From an uncultured Acidobacteriia bacterium (lineage in GTDB: Bacteria; Acidobacteriota; Terriglobia; Bryobacterales; Bryobacteraceae): a stretch of 64,000 nucleotides of DNA. Positions 8,704-17,546 of the stretch are shown here, piece by piece. The notes under the pieces were generated by a model that searched no databases, was not told the DNA's origin, and saw nothing but the letters and a program-made list of their open reading frames with translations. Position 1 is the first letter of the stretch. Each line of letters opens with the position of its first letter. The stretch is taken from contig CAIYVZ010000016.1 in NCBI GenBank assembly GCA_903929755.1, positions 28,968 to 92,967 on the forward strand, written 5' to 3'. Position numbers and translations under genes: made by a program.

Positions 8704-9702
8704 CTAACGCACCTTCACGCCCTGCGGCGCAACTTTGGCATCCAGTACCTGCGCGCCGGTTTCGGTGATCACTTTGGCAACCTTTTCCTTGGCGTCGGGT
8801 TCCACCAGGAACACTACACATCCGCCGCCGCCCGCGCCACAAACCTTGGCACCGGTACTGCCGGCACGCCGGGTGACCTTGATCATCTCATCAATCAGAG
8901 GCGTGGTGATGGTGGGGATATTCTTGCGGCCGCTGGCCCAGTCCTCGCGCATCAGGCGCCCGGCTTCTGTCCAGTCCTGGCGTTGCAGCGCGGCGCGCAT
9001 GGCGCAGGCAATGGCGGCGATGCGATCGAAATTCCGGTGGACGGCCTTGTCGCCGTCGATGTGCGCCTTCATCACTTCCCAATTGTTGATGCCCGAATTA
9101 CGGGGGATACCCGTATAGGAGAGGACAAAACGGGCATTCAGTTCTTCTGCGGCAACAGGAAGCGCGTGATGCACGATGCCGACCGGCGAAAGATCAATGG
9201 CGGAGACTCCTCCGTACATGGCCGGGTAGTAATCCTGCGCGCCGGTGGGAACCCGAATCACTTGAGCTTCGATGTTCTGGACGATTTCCCGGAGCTTTTC
9301 GAGCTTGTAGCCGCGGCCTGTGAGTTTGTTGAGCGCGGCGGCAACCGTAATCATGAGGGCGGAAGAACCGGAGATCCCTGCTCCTGCGGGCGCTTCCGAA
9401 TCCGATTCCAGCGTGATGCCGATTTCGGGCGCAAAGAAATCCACCAGCAGCGCCAGCAGGCGAAGCTTATAGCTTTTGGCAGCGCGCAGGGCGGTGAGGG
9501 AGTCGAAGGACTCCTCCAGCTGCAGATCGCGCGAGCTGAGCACGATGCGCGAATCGTCGCGCGTTTCGAGCGTGCAGGAAGTATAACGGTCTACCGCAAA
9601 ATTTACGGTAACTGCGGAGGCATGAAACAGGTACAACGGCCAGATGTCGAGGGTAGCCCCGGCCAGATCTACACGGCAGGGAGCCTTAGCTGAGATACGC
9701 AT
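8704..9702 (-). CDS. GHMP-family sugar kinase (heptose/fucose-kinase-like)
   Basis: A 332-residue cytoplasmic kinase. It opens MRISAKAPCRVDLAGATLDI, like D-glycero-D-manno-heptose 7-phosphate kinase and related GHMP proteins. The ATP-binding loop PAGAGISGSSALMI is near residue 95. The C-terminal glycine-rich motif GAKVCGAGGGGCVVFLV is near residue 290. It would phosphorylate a sugar or sugar phosphate for nucleotide-sugar or cell-surface synthesis; mevalonate-type activity is less likely from the N-terminus. The start at 9702 is chosen over 9765 because it aligns with the family N-terminus. It heads the run with the CPBP protease and the BamE-like protein. Confidence 0.87.
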   Translation of the reverse strand: MRISAKAPCRVDLAGATLDIWPLYLFHASAVTVNFAVDRYTSCTLETRDDSRIVLSSRDLQLEESFDSLTALRAAKSYKLRLLALLVDFFAPEIGITLESDSEAPAGAGISGSSALMITVAAALNKLTGRGYKLEKLREIVQNIEAQVIRVPTGAQDYYPAMYGGVSAIDLSPVGIVHHALPVAAEELNARFVLSYTGIPRNSGINNWEVMKAHIDGDKAVHRNFDRIAAIACAMRAALQRQDWTEAGRLMREDWASGRKNIPTITTPLIDEMIKVTRRAGSTGAKVCGAGGGGCVVFLVEPDAKEKVAKVITETGAQVLDAKVAPQGVKVR

Positions 9703-9786
9703 GAATTCCGAGAGAATAGACGAACATAGCATGGTGAACGGGTTGGGCACCACGTTTTCGGGCATAATCTGCCATCATGAAGGAAC

Positions 9787-10662
9787 ATGCAGTACTGGAC
9801 CTCACAGCTGAGAACGGCCGCCTTGCTTCTGCTGGTTCTGGCGGTGTCGGCGCTCGCGCAGCGTTTTGGCGGTGGAGGCGGAGGGTTTGGCCGTGGCGGC
9901 CCGCGATTTCAGGGACATGGCGAAGGTCCAAAACCTGTTTTTCCGGCGAAGGGCGAGTTCCATTTCATCCGGCTGGAATATACGGACATGCCACAGTTCC
10001 ACAGGGGTTTCGGCTTCGGCTCGCGAAATGGCGAGGGCACTGGCTGGTGGCTGGTGGACTGGCCGGATTCCGATGAGCATTTCTCGCAGGGCGTGCAGCG
10101 ACTCACCCGCATGGAAGTGGGCGAGCCCAGGCACCTGCGCCTGACTGACGACCGTATTTTCGAGTATCCGTGGCTTTACGCAACGCAGACCGGCTGGTGG
10201 GGACTATCCGATGTGGAAATCGCCCGGTTGCGGGAGTACCTGCTGCGCGGCGGCTTCCTGATGGTGGACGATATGTGGGGTCCGGACCCGACCCAGTGGC
10301 AGGTATTTACCTGGACCATGAACCGTGTCTTCCCGAACAAGCCCATCACGGAGATTCTGGAAGGCGACGCCGTGATGCATTCGCTGTACGACATTAAGGA
10401 TTCAGATCGGTCGTTCATTCCGGGAACGAGGCACCTGCGGATTGGAGCGGGCGGCGCGGTTACCGTGATGCAACCGCCAGGGACACAACCCGCCTGGCGC
10501 GCGATGCATGACGACAAGGGCCACCTGATTGTTTCCGTGAATTACAACACAGATATTGGGGATGCCTGGGAGTACGCGGATGCGCCGGAGTATCCGGAAC
10601 ACATGACGACGCTGGCGTACCGGTATGGGTTGAACTATTTGGTGTACGCCGTCACGCATTAA
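9787..10662 (+). CDS. Exported DUF4159 domain protein
   Basis: A 291-residue protein with a signal peptide (LLLLVLAVSALAQ) followed by a Gly/Phe/Arg-rich linker (RFGGGGGGFGRGG). From about residue 55 the DUF4159 domain is recognisable: FHFIRLEYTDMP, DDRIFEYPWLYATQTGWW, LREYLLRGGFLMVDDMWG and the later NYNTDIGDAWEYAD. DUF4159 has a class-I glutamine-amidotransferase-like fold and is widespread in Acidobacteria and Planctomycetes, often near VWA and MoxR genes, but its reaction is unknown. It is divergent from the GHMP kinase with an 84-base gap, and there is no evident operon partner downstream. Confidence 0.85.
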   Translation: MQYWTSQLRTAALLLLVLAVSALAQRFGGGGGGFGRGGPRFQGHGEGPKPVFPAKGEFHFIRLEYTDMPQFHRGFGFGSRNGEGTGWWLVDWPDSDEHFSQGVQRLTRMEVGEPRHLRLTDDRIFEYPWLYATQTGWWGLSDVEIARLREYLLRGGFLMVDDMWGPDPTQWQVFTWTMNRVFPNKPITEILEGDAVMHSLYDIKDSDRSFIPGTRHLRIGAGGAVTVMQPPGTQPAWRAMHDDKGHLIVSVNYNTDIGDAWEYADAPEYPEHMTTLAYRYGLNYLVYAVTH

Positions 10663-10690
10663 ACAGGTAGCACTATGCTACCATTCGGCT

Positions 10691-11077
10691 ATGAGCCAAC
10701 CCGTAAAACTTTCCAACAGCCTGGTGCTGGATGCGCGCCTGGCGGGTGAAGCGATGGAACGCTCGATTGCGGGGCAGGTAGAGTTCTGGGCTCGTCTGGG
10801 CAAGTCGCTGGAAATGGTTCTGGAGGGTGCGCAGGTGATGGCGCTTCAGCAAGCCGGGAACGTTCGACCGTTGGCGGAATGCCTGGAGTCAGCCGACTCG
10901 GCAGTGGGGCGAGAACGGCTGGAGACGCATCTGGCGGGGTTGCAATTTCCACACTATGCACCGCATCCGAACAAGGCTGGCCTGTTGATTCGAACGGACG
11001 CGAACGGGAAGCAGATGACTGGACGGTTCGTGAAGCGGGAGTTCGTGGAAGTATCTGCAAACCGCGGGGTGAAGTGA
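10691..11077 (+). CDS. ParD-like antitoxin
   Basis: A 128-residue protein. The N-terminal segment VKLSNSLVLDARLAGEAMER followed by SIAGQVEFWARLGKSLE matches the ParD-like family of type II antitoxins, a ribbon-helix-helix DNA-binding fold. The C-terminal half (FPHYAPHPNKAGLLIRTDAN) carries a short beta-rich region seen in longer family members and may contact the toxin. The downstream zeta-like gene begins in a GTGA overlap with this stop codon, so the pair is translationally coupled in antitoxin-first order. It likely autoregulates the operon. Confidence 0.8.
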   Translation: MSQPVKLSNSLVLDARLAGEAMERSIAGQVEFWARLGKSLEMVLEGAQVMALQQAGNVRPLAECLESADSAVGRERLETHLAGLQFPHYAPHPNKAGLLIRTDANGKQMTGRFVKREFVEVSANRGVK

Positions 11078-11661
11078 AGTTACCAGCGGGGGCGCTCCCC
11101 GTTGTGGTGGCGCTAGCCGGGCCCAACGGCGCGGGGAAGACAACGTTTTACCACTCACAACTGAAGCACGCGGGGCTGCGTTTGGTGAATGCCGATGTGC
11201 TGGCTCGCGCGGCTGGGATGGACGCCTATGCGGCGGCTCGGGCAGCGGCGGTTGTCCGCGATGAGTTGGTACGGCAACGAGAGAGCTTTGTTTTTGAGAC
11301 GGTATTTTCAGACCCCGTGGGGGAGAAGGTGGCGTTCCTGCGGGAGGTCCGTAAGGCCGGATACACCACGGTGCTCTGCTTTATCGGCGTGTCAGGGCCA
11401 GACCTGTCTGAGGAACGCGTGGCGATGCGAGTCTCGCAGGGTGGCCACGACGTGCCGACAGAAAAACTGACTGCGCGTTTTCCCCGAACCATGATTAACC
11501 TCCGACTGGCGCTGGAGGTAGTGGACGAGGCCTGGATTTTTGACAACAGCGACCTTCGACACCCCTACAAGAAGGTGGCCGTAGTGAAAGGCGGACGCGT
11601 CGTCAACAAGGTTCGGTCGTTACCGAACTTTCTGAAAGCGATAGTCGCGGAGTTGCGTTAG
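11074..11661 (+). CDS. Zeta-toxin-like P-loop kinase
   Basis: A 195-residue P-loop protein. The Walker A motif ALAGPNGAGKTTFYHSQL is near residue 15. It is followed by NADVLARAAGMD and a zeta-type FVFETVFSDP segment, then a conserved arginine-rich helix (RVAMRVSQGGHDVP) and DEAWIFDNSD. Zeta toxins phosphorylate UDP-N-acetylglucosamine and poison cell-wall synthesis; related small ATPases of this shape are annotated as zeta-like or AAA proteins paired with ParD-like antitoxins. The GTG start at 11074 overlaps the antitoxin stop, fixing both start and coupling. Toxicity is inferred from family and context, not shown. Confidence 0.82.
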   Translation: MKLPAGALPVVVALAGPNGAGKTTFYHSQLKHAGLRLVNADVLARAAGMDAYAAARAAAVVRDELVRQRESFVFETVFSDPVGEKVAFLREVRKAGYTTVLCFIGVSGPDLSEERVAMRVSQGGHDVPTEKLTARFPRTMINLRLALEVVDEAWIFDNSDLRHPYKKVAVVKGGRVVNKVRSLPNFLKAIVAELR

Positions 11662-11665
11662 CGAG

Positions 11666-14600
11666 TCAGGCCCGGACGCCGATTTCGCGCAGGCAGTGGT
11701 CGATCCACATCTTCGTCAGCTTCTCCTGCGCGCCGTTCTGGGAAAGGCGGGTCCGGAGGCTGCTGAAGTCGACGTGGTCTAAGGGCTGATCCTGATTGAA
11801 GCAGGAGAAGACGACGGTCTCTTCGCCGGTCTTTGGGTTCTTGTGAACCTGAAGGCACTGGGCGCAGATTTCCTTCATCATGCACTGCATGGGCGAGTTG
11901 ATGCTGCCGATGGCGTGGTGGTCGGGCTTGATATAAGGCCGCAGAACCGTGTGGCGGGCCTGCTGCACGGCCTTCATCATGCCGTCGGAACCGATGGCGA
12001 TGAGGCGGTCCACGTTGCTGAGTTTGATTTGCGTTTCGCCCAGTTCACCGCGTCCGTAAGCCAGCATCGCTTCCACAATGTTGCCGACAAAGGCGGAGTC
12101 CTGCACGCGGCCGGCGGTAAAGCCGGGGGCTTCGTCGCAGACCCAAACGACGCCGTCGGCGGCGCGTTCGATTTCTTCCACTTTGTAGCGGTCGATGATT
12201 TTCTTGTAGCCCGCGAAGTAGATGACCCGCGAACCTTCTTCCCGCAACTTCTGGCCGATGGAGAAGAGCACCGCGTTGCCGAGACCGCCTCCGGCGAGGA
12301 GAACGGTTTCTTTGGACGGCGTTTCACTGGGGGTACCGGTGGGGCCCATCAGGATGACGGGTTCGCCTTTTTTCAGAAGGGCGCAAAGGTCGGAAGAACC
12401 ACCCATTTCAAGAACGATGGTGGAGAGCAGGCCCTGTTCCTGGTCGACCGAAGCGCCGGTGAGCGCGAGGCCTTCCATGCCGAGGACCGTGTTCTTCGTC
12501 CTGGTCGCGAGCGATTCGTAGTTCTGGAGGCGGTAAAACTGTCCCGGCAGGAAGGCTCGGGCGGCAATGGGAGCGCGGACAATCACTTCGATGATGTTCG
12601 GGGTGAGCCGGATCACATCATGAACGGTGGCGCGAAGTTCATCGTCAAGTTTCGCGATGAGGCTTTCCGGTCTGGAGGTGGCTGCGACCTTCGCCAGCAT
12701 GCGGGAGACCACGGGGTAGCCAAGCTTGGCCGAACCCATCGCCTTCACTACGTTACCGGAGAAAGAGGGGTGCAAGTCGCCAAAGAAGCTGATGGAGCGG
12801 CCATCTTTGTGGATGGACATGAGGACTTCCACCTTGGCGGGCTTGGCGCTGCGCTCGGGCTTCACTTTTTCGCCATCTTCGCCATAAGCCTGGAAGTAGC
12901 GGCCATCCAGCAGCACCTGACCGTCTTCGCGGGCCAGAACGGTGTTCGGCTGCGTGCCGGCGGCGACCAGAATAGTGCGGGCCGGGAGCGTGATCATCTC
13001 GTCAGTGGCGACAAGCTTGCCGGTGGCCTCATCGTAGTGGTGCCTGCGGCATTTGAGAGCGGCTGCGGTGCCGGCTGCATCCACTTCCACCTCTTCGGGC
13101 GACAGGCATTCGGCAAAGCGAACGCCTTCTTCAAACGCCTTGGAAACTTCTTCGTGGTTGAGCGTATAGCTGGGCGCATCCACCAGGCGGCGGCGGTAGG
13201 CGAGGGTGGAACCACCCCACGAATTCAGCAGGTCAAGGAACTGGGGATTGCGGCCTTCCGCGGAGGCTTTGGCACGCTCGGCGCGCAGAGCCTGGGCGTG
13301 GGCAATGAATTCCTTCGCGGTGACGGCTTCATCCGGAGTCCATGCGGCGCGGACTGTGGCCTCGCCAAGTTCATCCACAAGAGCCTCGTACCGGGCAAGG
13401 AACTTCTCCACCTGGACGACGTAGTAAGCGAGCGATTCCGTGGCCGTATCGACAGCGGTCAAACCACCACCAATCACGACAATGGGCATGCGGATCTGGA
13501 GGTTCGCGAGCGAATCGGACTTGGCCGCGCCCGTGAGCTGCAGCGCCATCAGGAAATCCGACGCCTGGCGAACACCTCGCACCAGACCGTTCTTCATGGG
13601 AATGACGGTGGGGCGGCCAGCGCCGGCGCACATGGCGATGTGGTCGAAGCCAAGGTCGAACGCGGAGTCGATGGTGAGCGTGCCACCAAAACGCACGCCT
13701 CCGTAGATGGAAAACTGGCTGCGGCGTTCCAGCAGGAGGCGGATCACCTTGAGAAAGTTCTTATTCCAGCGAACCGTGATGCCATACTCGGCGACGCCGC
13801 CGAAACCAGCCATCACGCGATCCCCGAGACGTTCAAAGATCTCCGTCACGTCAGCGATGGGACGGAATGGAACGCGCTTACCCCAGGGATCCACGCCAGA
13901 TATATCGGCGGGCAGGGGTTCTATTTTCAGACCGTCAATGGCGGCGACTGTGTGGCCGTCGTTCATCAGGTGGTGCGAGAGCGTGAAGCCCGAGGGGCCG
14001 AGGCCGACCACGAGAACTTTCTTGCCGGAGTTCTCGCGCGGGTAGGGGCGGTCGAAATTGAGCGGGTTCCAGCGCGTGAGCAGCGAATAAATCTCGAAGC
14101 CGAAGGGCAGTTCGAGGACGTCTTTCAGCGTGCGGGTTTCAATCTGCGGGATGTCGACCGGTTCCTGCTTCTGGAAGATGCAGGCCTTCATACAGTCATT
14201 GCAAATACGGTGGCCGGTGGCGGCGGCCATCGGGTTATCAATGGTGACGACAGCCAGCGCTCCGATGGGCACGCCGTGTTCCTTCACGACGTTCATTTCG
14301 GAGATTTTTTCTTCCAGAGGGCAACCGGCCAGGCGGACGCCGAAAACGGAGTTCTTGAAGGCTCCGTCCTTTTCTTTCAGGCCGTGCGAGCAGGAGTCCT
14401 TACCCTGGTTGTGGCACTTGATGCAGTAGTGTGCCTGATCAAGGGCGTGCGGGAGTTCCATACCCGGATCGGTGAGCGCGAAACCTTCGCGGTGACGCCA
14501 CTGGGAGGATGCAAATTCGATCTGGTGCAGGCCATGGCGCTCTACTGTTTGAGACGGCACCAGGTGGAACATGTCGAGCTTATGCGGCGTGCGGAACAGG

Positions 14601-15157
14601 ATGCCGTCATGGTGCTTCGCCTTGCCGGCGGGGGTAAAGACGGCCCAAACGGCGTACTGCTGGGCGATGCGGAGGCTTTCGGCATTGGCAATTTCGTCGG
14701 CCAGCCAACCGTCCACATGGTCAGCGAAGGCGGCTTCGGTGATGGGGCCGCCGAACAGACCTTCCAGCTGCTGCACCACGGTGGGACCGTCAATGAGCGC
14801 CGCTTTCTCCGGATTTTGGCCGGTGAGAGCCTTTTTCTGGATGAAGCGGCGCTTCACAGAATAGAGCGGCGCGAGCGAGTGGTGGCTCTGCTGCAGGGTG
14901 CGGAGTTCGGCTTCGATGCTGAAGAGCTTGCCGATGAAGTCGTCCAGATAGGGGGCGACTTCGATGAGGAGTTCGGACGCAGTTTTGAGGGCGAGGGCGG
15001 TGGGGTTCTCGCGGGCCGCGAGCAGTCGAGTATGGAGCTCGGGAGCGGCCTCCGCGACGGAGGAAAGGAATTGTGCATCCAGACGCACAAGGCCATCGCG
15101 GGAGTAGAGATCCTCAAAGGAGAATCCGAAGGAGAGAGAAAGGGTACGGTTGGTCAC
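11666..15157 (-). CDS. Multidomain iron-sulfur flavoprotein, GltD-like plus ferredoxin-reductase-like
   Basis: An unusually long (1163 residues) cytoplasmic oxidoreductase starting at GTG. Residues 1-230 are unassigned and helical. Cysteines in CIKCHNQGKDSC (about 245-256) and CNDCMKAC (319-326) suit [4Fe-4S] clusters as in the small subunit of glutamate synthase. A GltD-like flavin/NAD module follows, with VLVVGLGPSGFTLSHHL near 382 and VVIGGGLTAVDTATE near 560. The C-terminal third resembles dihydroorotate dehydrogenase electron-transfer/ferredoxin-NADP reductase proteins (PGQFYRLQNY, VLLAGGGLGNAVLF). It ends with Cys at about 1092, 1098, 1101 and 1119, spaced as in a PyrK-type [2Fe-2S] site. 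The likely role is NAD(P)H electron transfer; the partner is unknown. It stands alone between convergent and divergent neighbours. Confidence 0.75.
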   Translation of the reverse strand: MTNRTLSLSFGFSFEDLYSRDGLVRLDAQFLSSVAEAAPELHTRLLAARENPTALALKTASELLIEVAPYLDDFIGKLFSIEAELRTLQQSHHSLAPLYSVKRRFIQKKALTGQNPEKAALIDGPTVVQQLEGLFGGPITEAAFADHVDGWLADEIANAESLRIAQQYAVWAVFTPAGKAKHHDGILFRTPHKLDMFHLVPSQTVERHGLHQIEFASSQWRHREGFALTDPGMELPHALDQAHYCIKCHNQGKDSCSHGLKEKDGAFKNSVFGVRLAGCPLEEKISEMNVVKEHGVPIGALAVVTIDNPMAAATGHRICNDCMKACIFQKQEPVDIPQIETRTLKDVLELPFGFEIYSLLTRWNPLNFDRPYPRENSGKKVLVVGLGPSGFTLSHHLMNDGHTVAAIDGLKIEPLPADISGVDPWGKRVPFRPIADVTEIFERLGDRVMAGFGGVAEYGITVRWNKNFLKVIRLLLERRSQFSIYGGVRFGGTLTIDSAFDLGFDHIAMCAGAGRPTVIPMKNGLVRGVRQASDFLMALQLTGAAKSDSLANLQIRMPIVVIGGGLTAVDTATESLAYYVVQVEKFLARYEALVDELGEATVRAAWTPDEAVTAKEFIAHAQALRAERAKASAEGRNPQFLDLLNSWGGSTLAYRRRLVDAPSYTLNHEEVSKAFEEGVRFAECLSPEEVEVDAAGTAAALKCRRHHYDEATGKLVATDEMITLPARTILVAAGTQPNTVLAREDGQVLLDGRYFQAYGEDGEKVKPERSAKPAKVEVLMSIHKDGRSISFFGDLHPSFSGNVVKAMGSAKLGYPVVSRMLAKVAATSRPESLIAKLDDELRATVHDVIRLTPNIIEVIVRAPIAARAFLPGQFYRLQNYESLATRTKNTVLGMEGLALTGASVDQEQGLLSTIVLEMGGSSDLCALLKKGEPVILMGPTGTPSETPSKETVLLAGGGLGNAVLFSIGQKLREEGSRVIYFAGYKKIIDRYKVEEIERAADGVVWVCDEAPGFTAGRVQDSAFVGNIVEAMLAYGRGELGETQIKLSNVDRLIAIGSDGMMKAVQQARHTVLRPYIKPDHHAIGSINSPMQCMMKEICAQCLQVHKNPKTGEETVVFSCFNQDQPLDHVDFSSLRTRLSQNGAQEKLTKMWIDHCLREIGVRA

Positions 15158-15351
15158 GGGGTTATGCGGGAGGCGGAGGAGCCGCCTGTTTATATTTTCT
15201 CAGATGGGGTGATTTGGGGGGGAGCGCCACGATTTGTGCTTCTTCAGGCACCGGCGCGACGGAAGGTGCCTGAAGTCATGCGTGACGGGAATCGCCCGGT
15301 GAGGCAGGCGATTTCTATACGGCTACCCGGGAACGGGGAAGCGCGTAAGCT

Positions 15352-16599
15352 TCAGGCTTTTCTTGCTCTTAGACATGCCAGGGTAAACGCCGTGAGCAGC
15401 AGGATGACCGGGTCAATGGGGTGGCGGTAGCGGGGCGGGGCCAGCGCCAGATAGTAGACAAGCGGGAAGACGACCGGAAATGCGGCCAGCGGAAGCAGGT
15501 ATGGGTTTCGGCGGCGGTATAGAAGAAAGAGCGCGACGGCCGCAGCCAGAGCGGCGGCTAAGTTGAACCCGACCACCAGATAAAAGCGGATCGATTTGGC
15601 CCGTGCGAAATCGGCAATCGGGTGGGCGGTGCCTCCGGTCCAGATGGCGGTGAAGCGCTCGGCGACCATGCGGGCTTCCGCAGCGGGATGGGTCACCAGA
15701 TAGTCGATGGCCAGGCCCTGCTTTTCCCGCATGTAGTCCATTTCCCCCAGTTCGACGTAGCGATCACGTTCGGACTGGCTGGTGATGGGGTGGAGACGTC
15801 CGGGCGTGAGAGTGAGCGCCTGATCGTTGTTGCCCAGCCAAAGAGCCAGGCCGGCAACGGAGCGCAGCGGGACGAATTCGTGGAAAACGAGATAGTTGCG
15901 GACAGTCCACGGCGCACAGCAGAGGAGTGCCAAAGCGGCGGCCAGGGCCGGCATCCTGAAAGTAAACCCGTTACGCTGGTGCGCTCTGTACTCGGCCCAG
16001 CCGAAAAGAATCGGCAGCAGGGCGATCAGCGAGGCGTTCGTCATCAGCGCCAGACCCCAAACGAGACCGTAAATCGCCCAGTTGCGCCTCCCCGGAGCCT
16101 CTGAGGCAACGAGTGTCAGCCAAAGCAGCGTGGCGGCCAGAAGCGCTGAGAGAGAGGCATCGAAGATTGACTCGTAAGGCAGCAGAATCGCGTTGGGAAA
16201 GATAGCCCAGAGCCAGGTGGCACCTGCGGCTATGCCGGGCCCGAACATGCGCCTTCCGGCTGCATAAAGTGGCAGGCAGGTGAGGGCGGAGAAGACGACG
16301 TTGAGTCCGGAGGCGGCAAGGAACGCCTGCAGCGTATAAGTTCCGAAGATCTTGAAAATGCCCGCAAGGATGAGGGGATAAAGGGGCGTCATCCACGCCG
16401 TGGGGCCGGTGTCAACACGGAAGGGATTGGCAAACCCGTGGCCCGTAGCCAGCGCGACCGCTATGTTACCGGGTTCGAAGAGAAACGGGATTGTGGAGAG
16501 CGCCCGCGGGGCATGGTGAACGACATAGTCGTAGAGAAAACCAACGCGCAGGAGAAGCGCGAAGCAGAAAATGAGGGGCAAGCTGCGCAAACGGGCCAA
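15352..16599 (-). CDS. GT-C-like polytopic glycosyltransferase/mannosyltransferase family protein
   Basis: A 415-residue integral membrane protein with about nine hydrophobic helices (for example LPLIFCFALLLRVGFLYDYV, LLAATLLWLTLVA, LAAALAAAVALFLLY). The arrangement fits ArnT/PMT-type GT-C enzymes that use polyprenyl-phosphate sugars: a first helix followed by a loop with aromatic and acidic residues, WMTPLYPLILAGIFKIFG, YESIFDASLSALLAATLLW, CAPWTVRNYLVF and a C-terminal PPRYRHPIDPVILLL. Such proteins glycosylate lipids or surface proteins from the periplasmic face. Substrate and donor cannot be read from the sequence. No operon partner is evident. Confidence 0.75.
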   Translation of the reverse strand: MARLRSLPLIFCFALLLRVGFLYDYVVHHAPRALSTIPFLFEPGNIAVALATGHGFANPFRVDTGPTAWMTPLYPLILAGIFKIFGTYTLQAFLAASGLNVVFSALTCLPLYAAGRRMFGPGIAAGATWLWAIFPNAILLPYESIFDASLSALLAATLLWLTLVASEAPGRRNWAIYGLVWGLALMTNASLIALLPILFGWAEYRAHQRNGFTFRMPALAAALALLCCAPWTVRNYLVFHEFVPLRSVAGLALWLGNNDQALTLTPGRLHPITSQSERDRYVELGEMDYMREKQGLAIDYLVTHPAAEARMVAERFTAIWTGGTAHPIADFARAKSIRFYLVVGFNLAAALAAAVALFLLYRRRNPYLLPLAAFPVVFPLVYYLALAPPRYRHPIDPVILLLTAFTLACLRARKA

Positions 16600-17024
16600 T
16601 TCACTATTTTAGAGCCGCCTGGTGCCGCCAGGGTGAACCGCGAACAAATCCCCCCCAGATCGCCATTTGGCCAGCTTTCTACACTTAGCCAAAACCTGAG
16701 GACGCCACGACTGCGGACCGGGCAAGGAGCCAGCCGTAGGCAGCAACCGCTGTCAGCTTTGTTGCCGAAATCTTTCGGGTCCGCAATGGTGTGCCTCGCG
16801 CTTTGTTCCTCCGCCCTCGCGCAACCCGTCGACCCGCAACTCTAAGCCGATATGCACTGGCGCCAGATCACAGCGGCAACCCTTGCCGCGCGTTTCGCCG
16901 CGCCCTTGCCGGTATGGACCGGGGCCGTTGCCGCCATGGCGCCTTTGGGGGTACTGTCGATCATCGAAACGCTCACCGGCGGCGAGCTTCGGCCCTGACT
17001 AATCGAAGGAGCTAACCTGATCTC
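16600..17024. other. Intergenic stretch with a possible gene scrap
   Basis: No complete gene is visible. On the plus strand a 48-codon frame at 16852-16998 reads ATLAARFAAPLPVWTGAVAA, which resembles one transmembrane repeat of the GDT1/TMEM165 family (typically ALAARF followed by VWLG). It has no ribosome site and no second repeat. It may be the eroded remainder of such a gene. The rest shows no coding pattern. Confidence 0.35.
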
Positions 17025-17537
17025 ATGATCGAAATCCGGCAACTGGATGGTAATGACATTTGGGGGCAAATCGAAGGCCTGTCCGCAGTTCTGGTGGACT
17101 GCGTGGAAGGCGGCGCTTCGGTCAACTTTATGTCCGGGTTCTCCATGGACGACGCCGCTTTGTTCTTCGAAAGCGTGGCGGACGCTGTGGACCGGGCAGA
17201 GCGCCTGGCGTTCGCGGCCTTCGACGGTGAAGAAGTTCTGGGCACCGTGCAGGTAATGCTGAGAACTCCGCCGAATCAGCCACACCGGGGCGAGATTGCC
17301 AAGCTGCTGGTGCGGCGCGCATCCCGCGGTCAGGGTGTCGCGCAGCAGCTAATGGAAGCAGCCGAAGAGGCCGCGCGCGAAGCCGGAAAGACGTTGCTAA
17401 CCCTTGATACGGCAAGCGACGCGGCGGAACGGCTTTACGAACGGATGGGCTGGACCCGCGTGGGCGTTATTCCGAACTTCGCGCTGTTGCCGGACGGGGC
17501 ACCCTGCGCCACCACATTCTTCTGGAAGCAGCTTTAA
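17025..17537 (+). CDS. GNAT-family N-acetyltransferase
   Basis: A 170-residue cytoplasmic acetyltransferase. The acetyl-CoA-binding motif A is clear: EIAKLLVRRASRGQGVAQQL (Q/RxxGxG/A) near residue 95. It is preceded by beta strands RLAFAAFDGEEVLGTVQVML and followed by motif B, AAERLYERMGWTRVGVIPNF. The acceptor (amine, peptide or antibiotic) cannot be deduced. AAGGAG lies a suitable distance upstream of the ATG. It converges with the octaheme cytochrome gene, whose stop is nine bases away. Confidence 0.92.
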   Translation: MIEIRQLDGNDIWGQIEGLSAVLVDCVEGGASVNFMSGFSMDDAALFFESVADAVDRAERLAFAAFDGEEVLGTVQVMLRTPPNQPHRGEIAKLLVRRASRGQGVAQQLMEAAEEAAREAGKTLLTLDTASDAAERLYERMGWTRVGVIPNFALLPDGAPCATTFFWKQL

Positions 17538-17546
17538 GCGGCGCTT

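Noticed and set aside
11843..15430. A 1195-codon open frame on the plus strand
   Set aside because: It lies antisense to the 1163-residue flavoprotein and has low-complexity His/Gly/Val-rich content with no domain. It is a third-position artefact of high GC.
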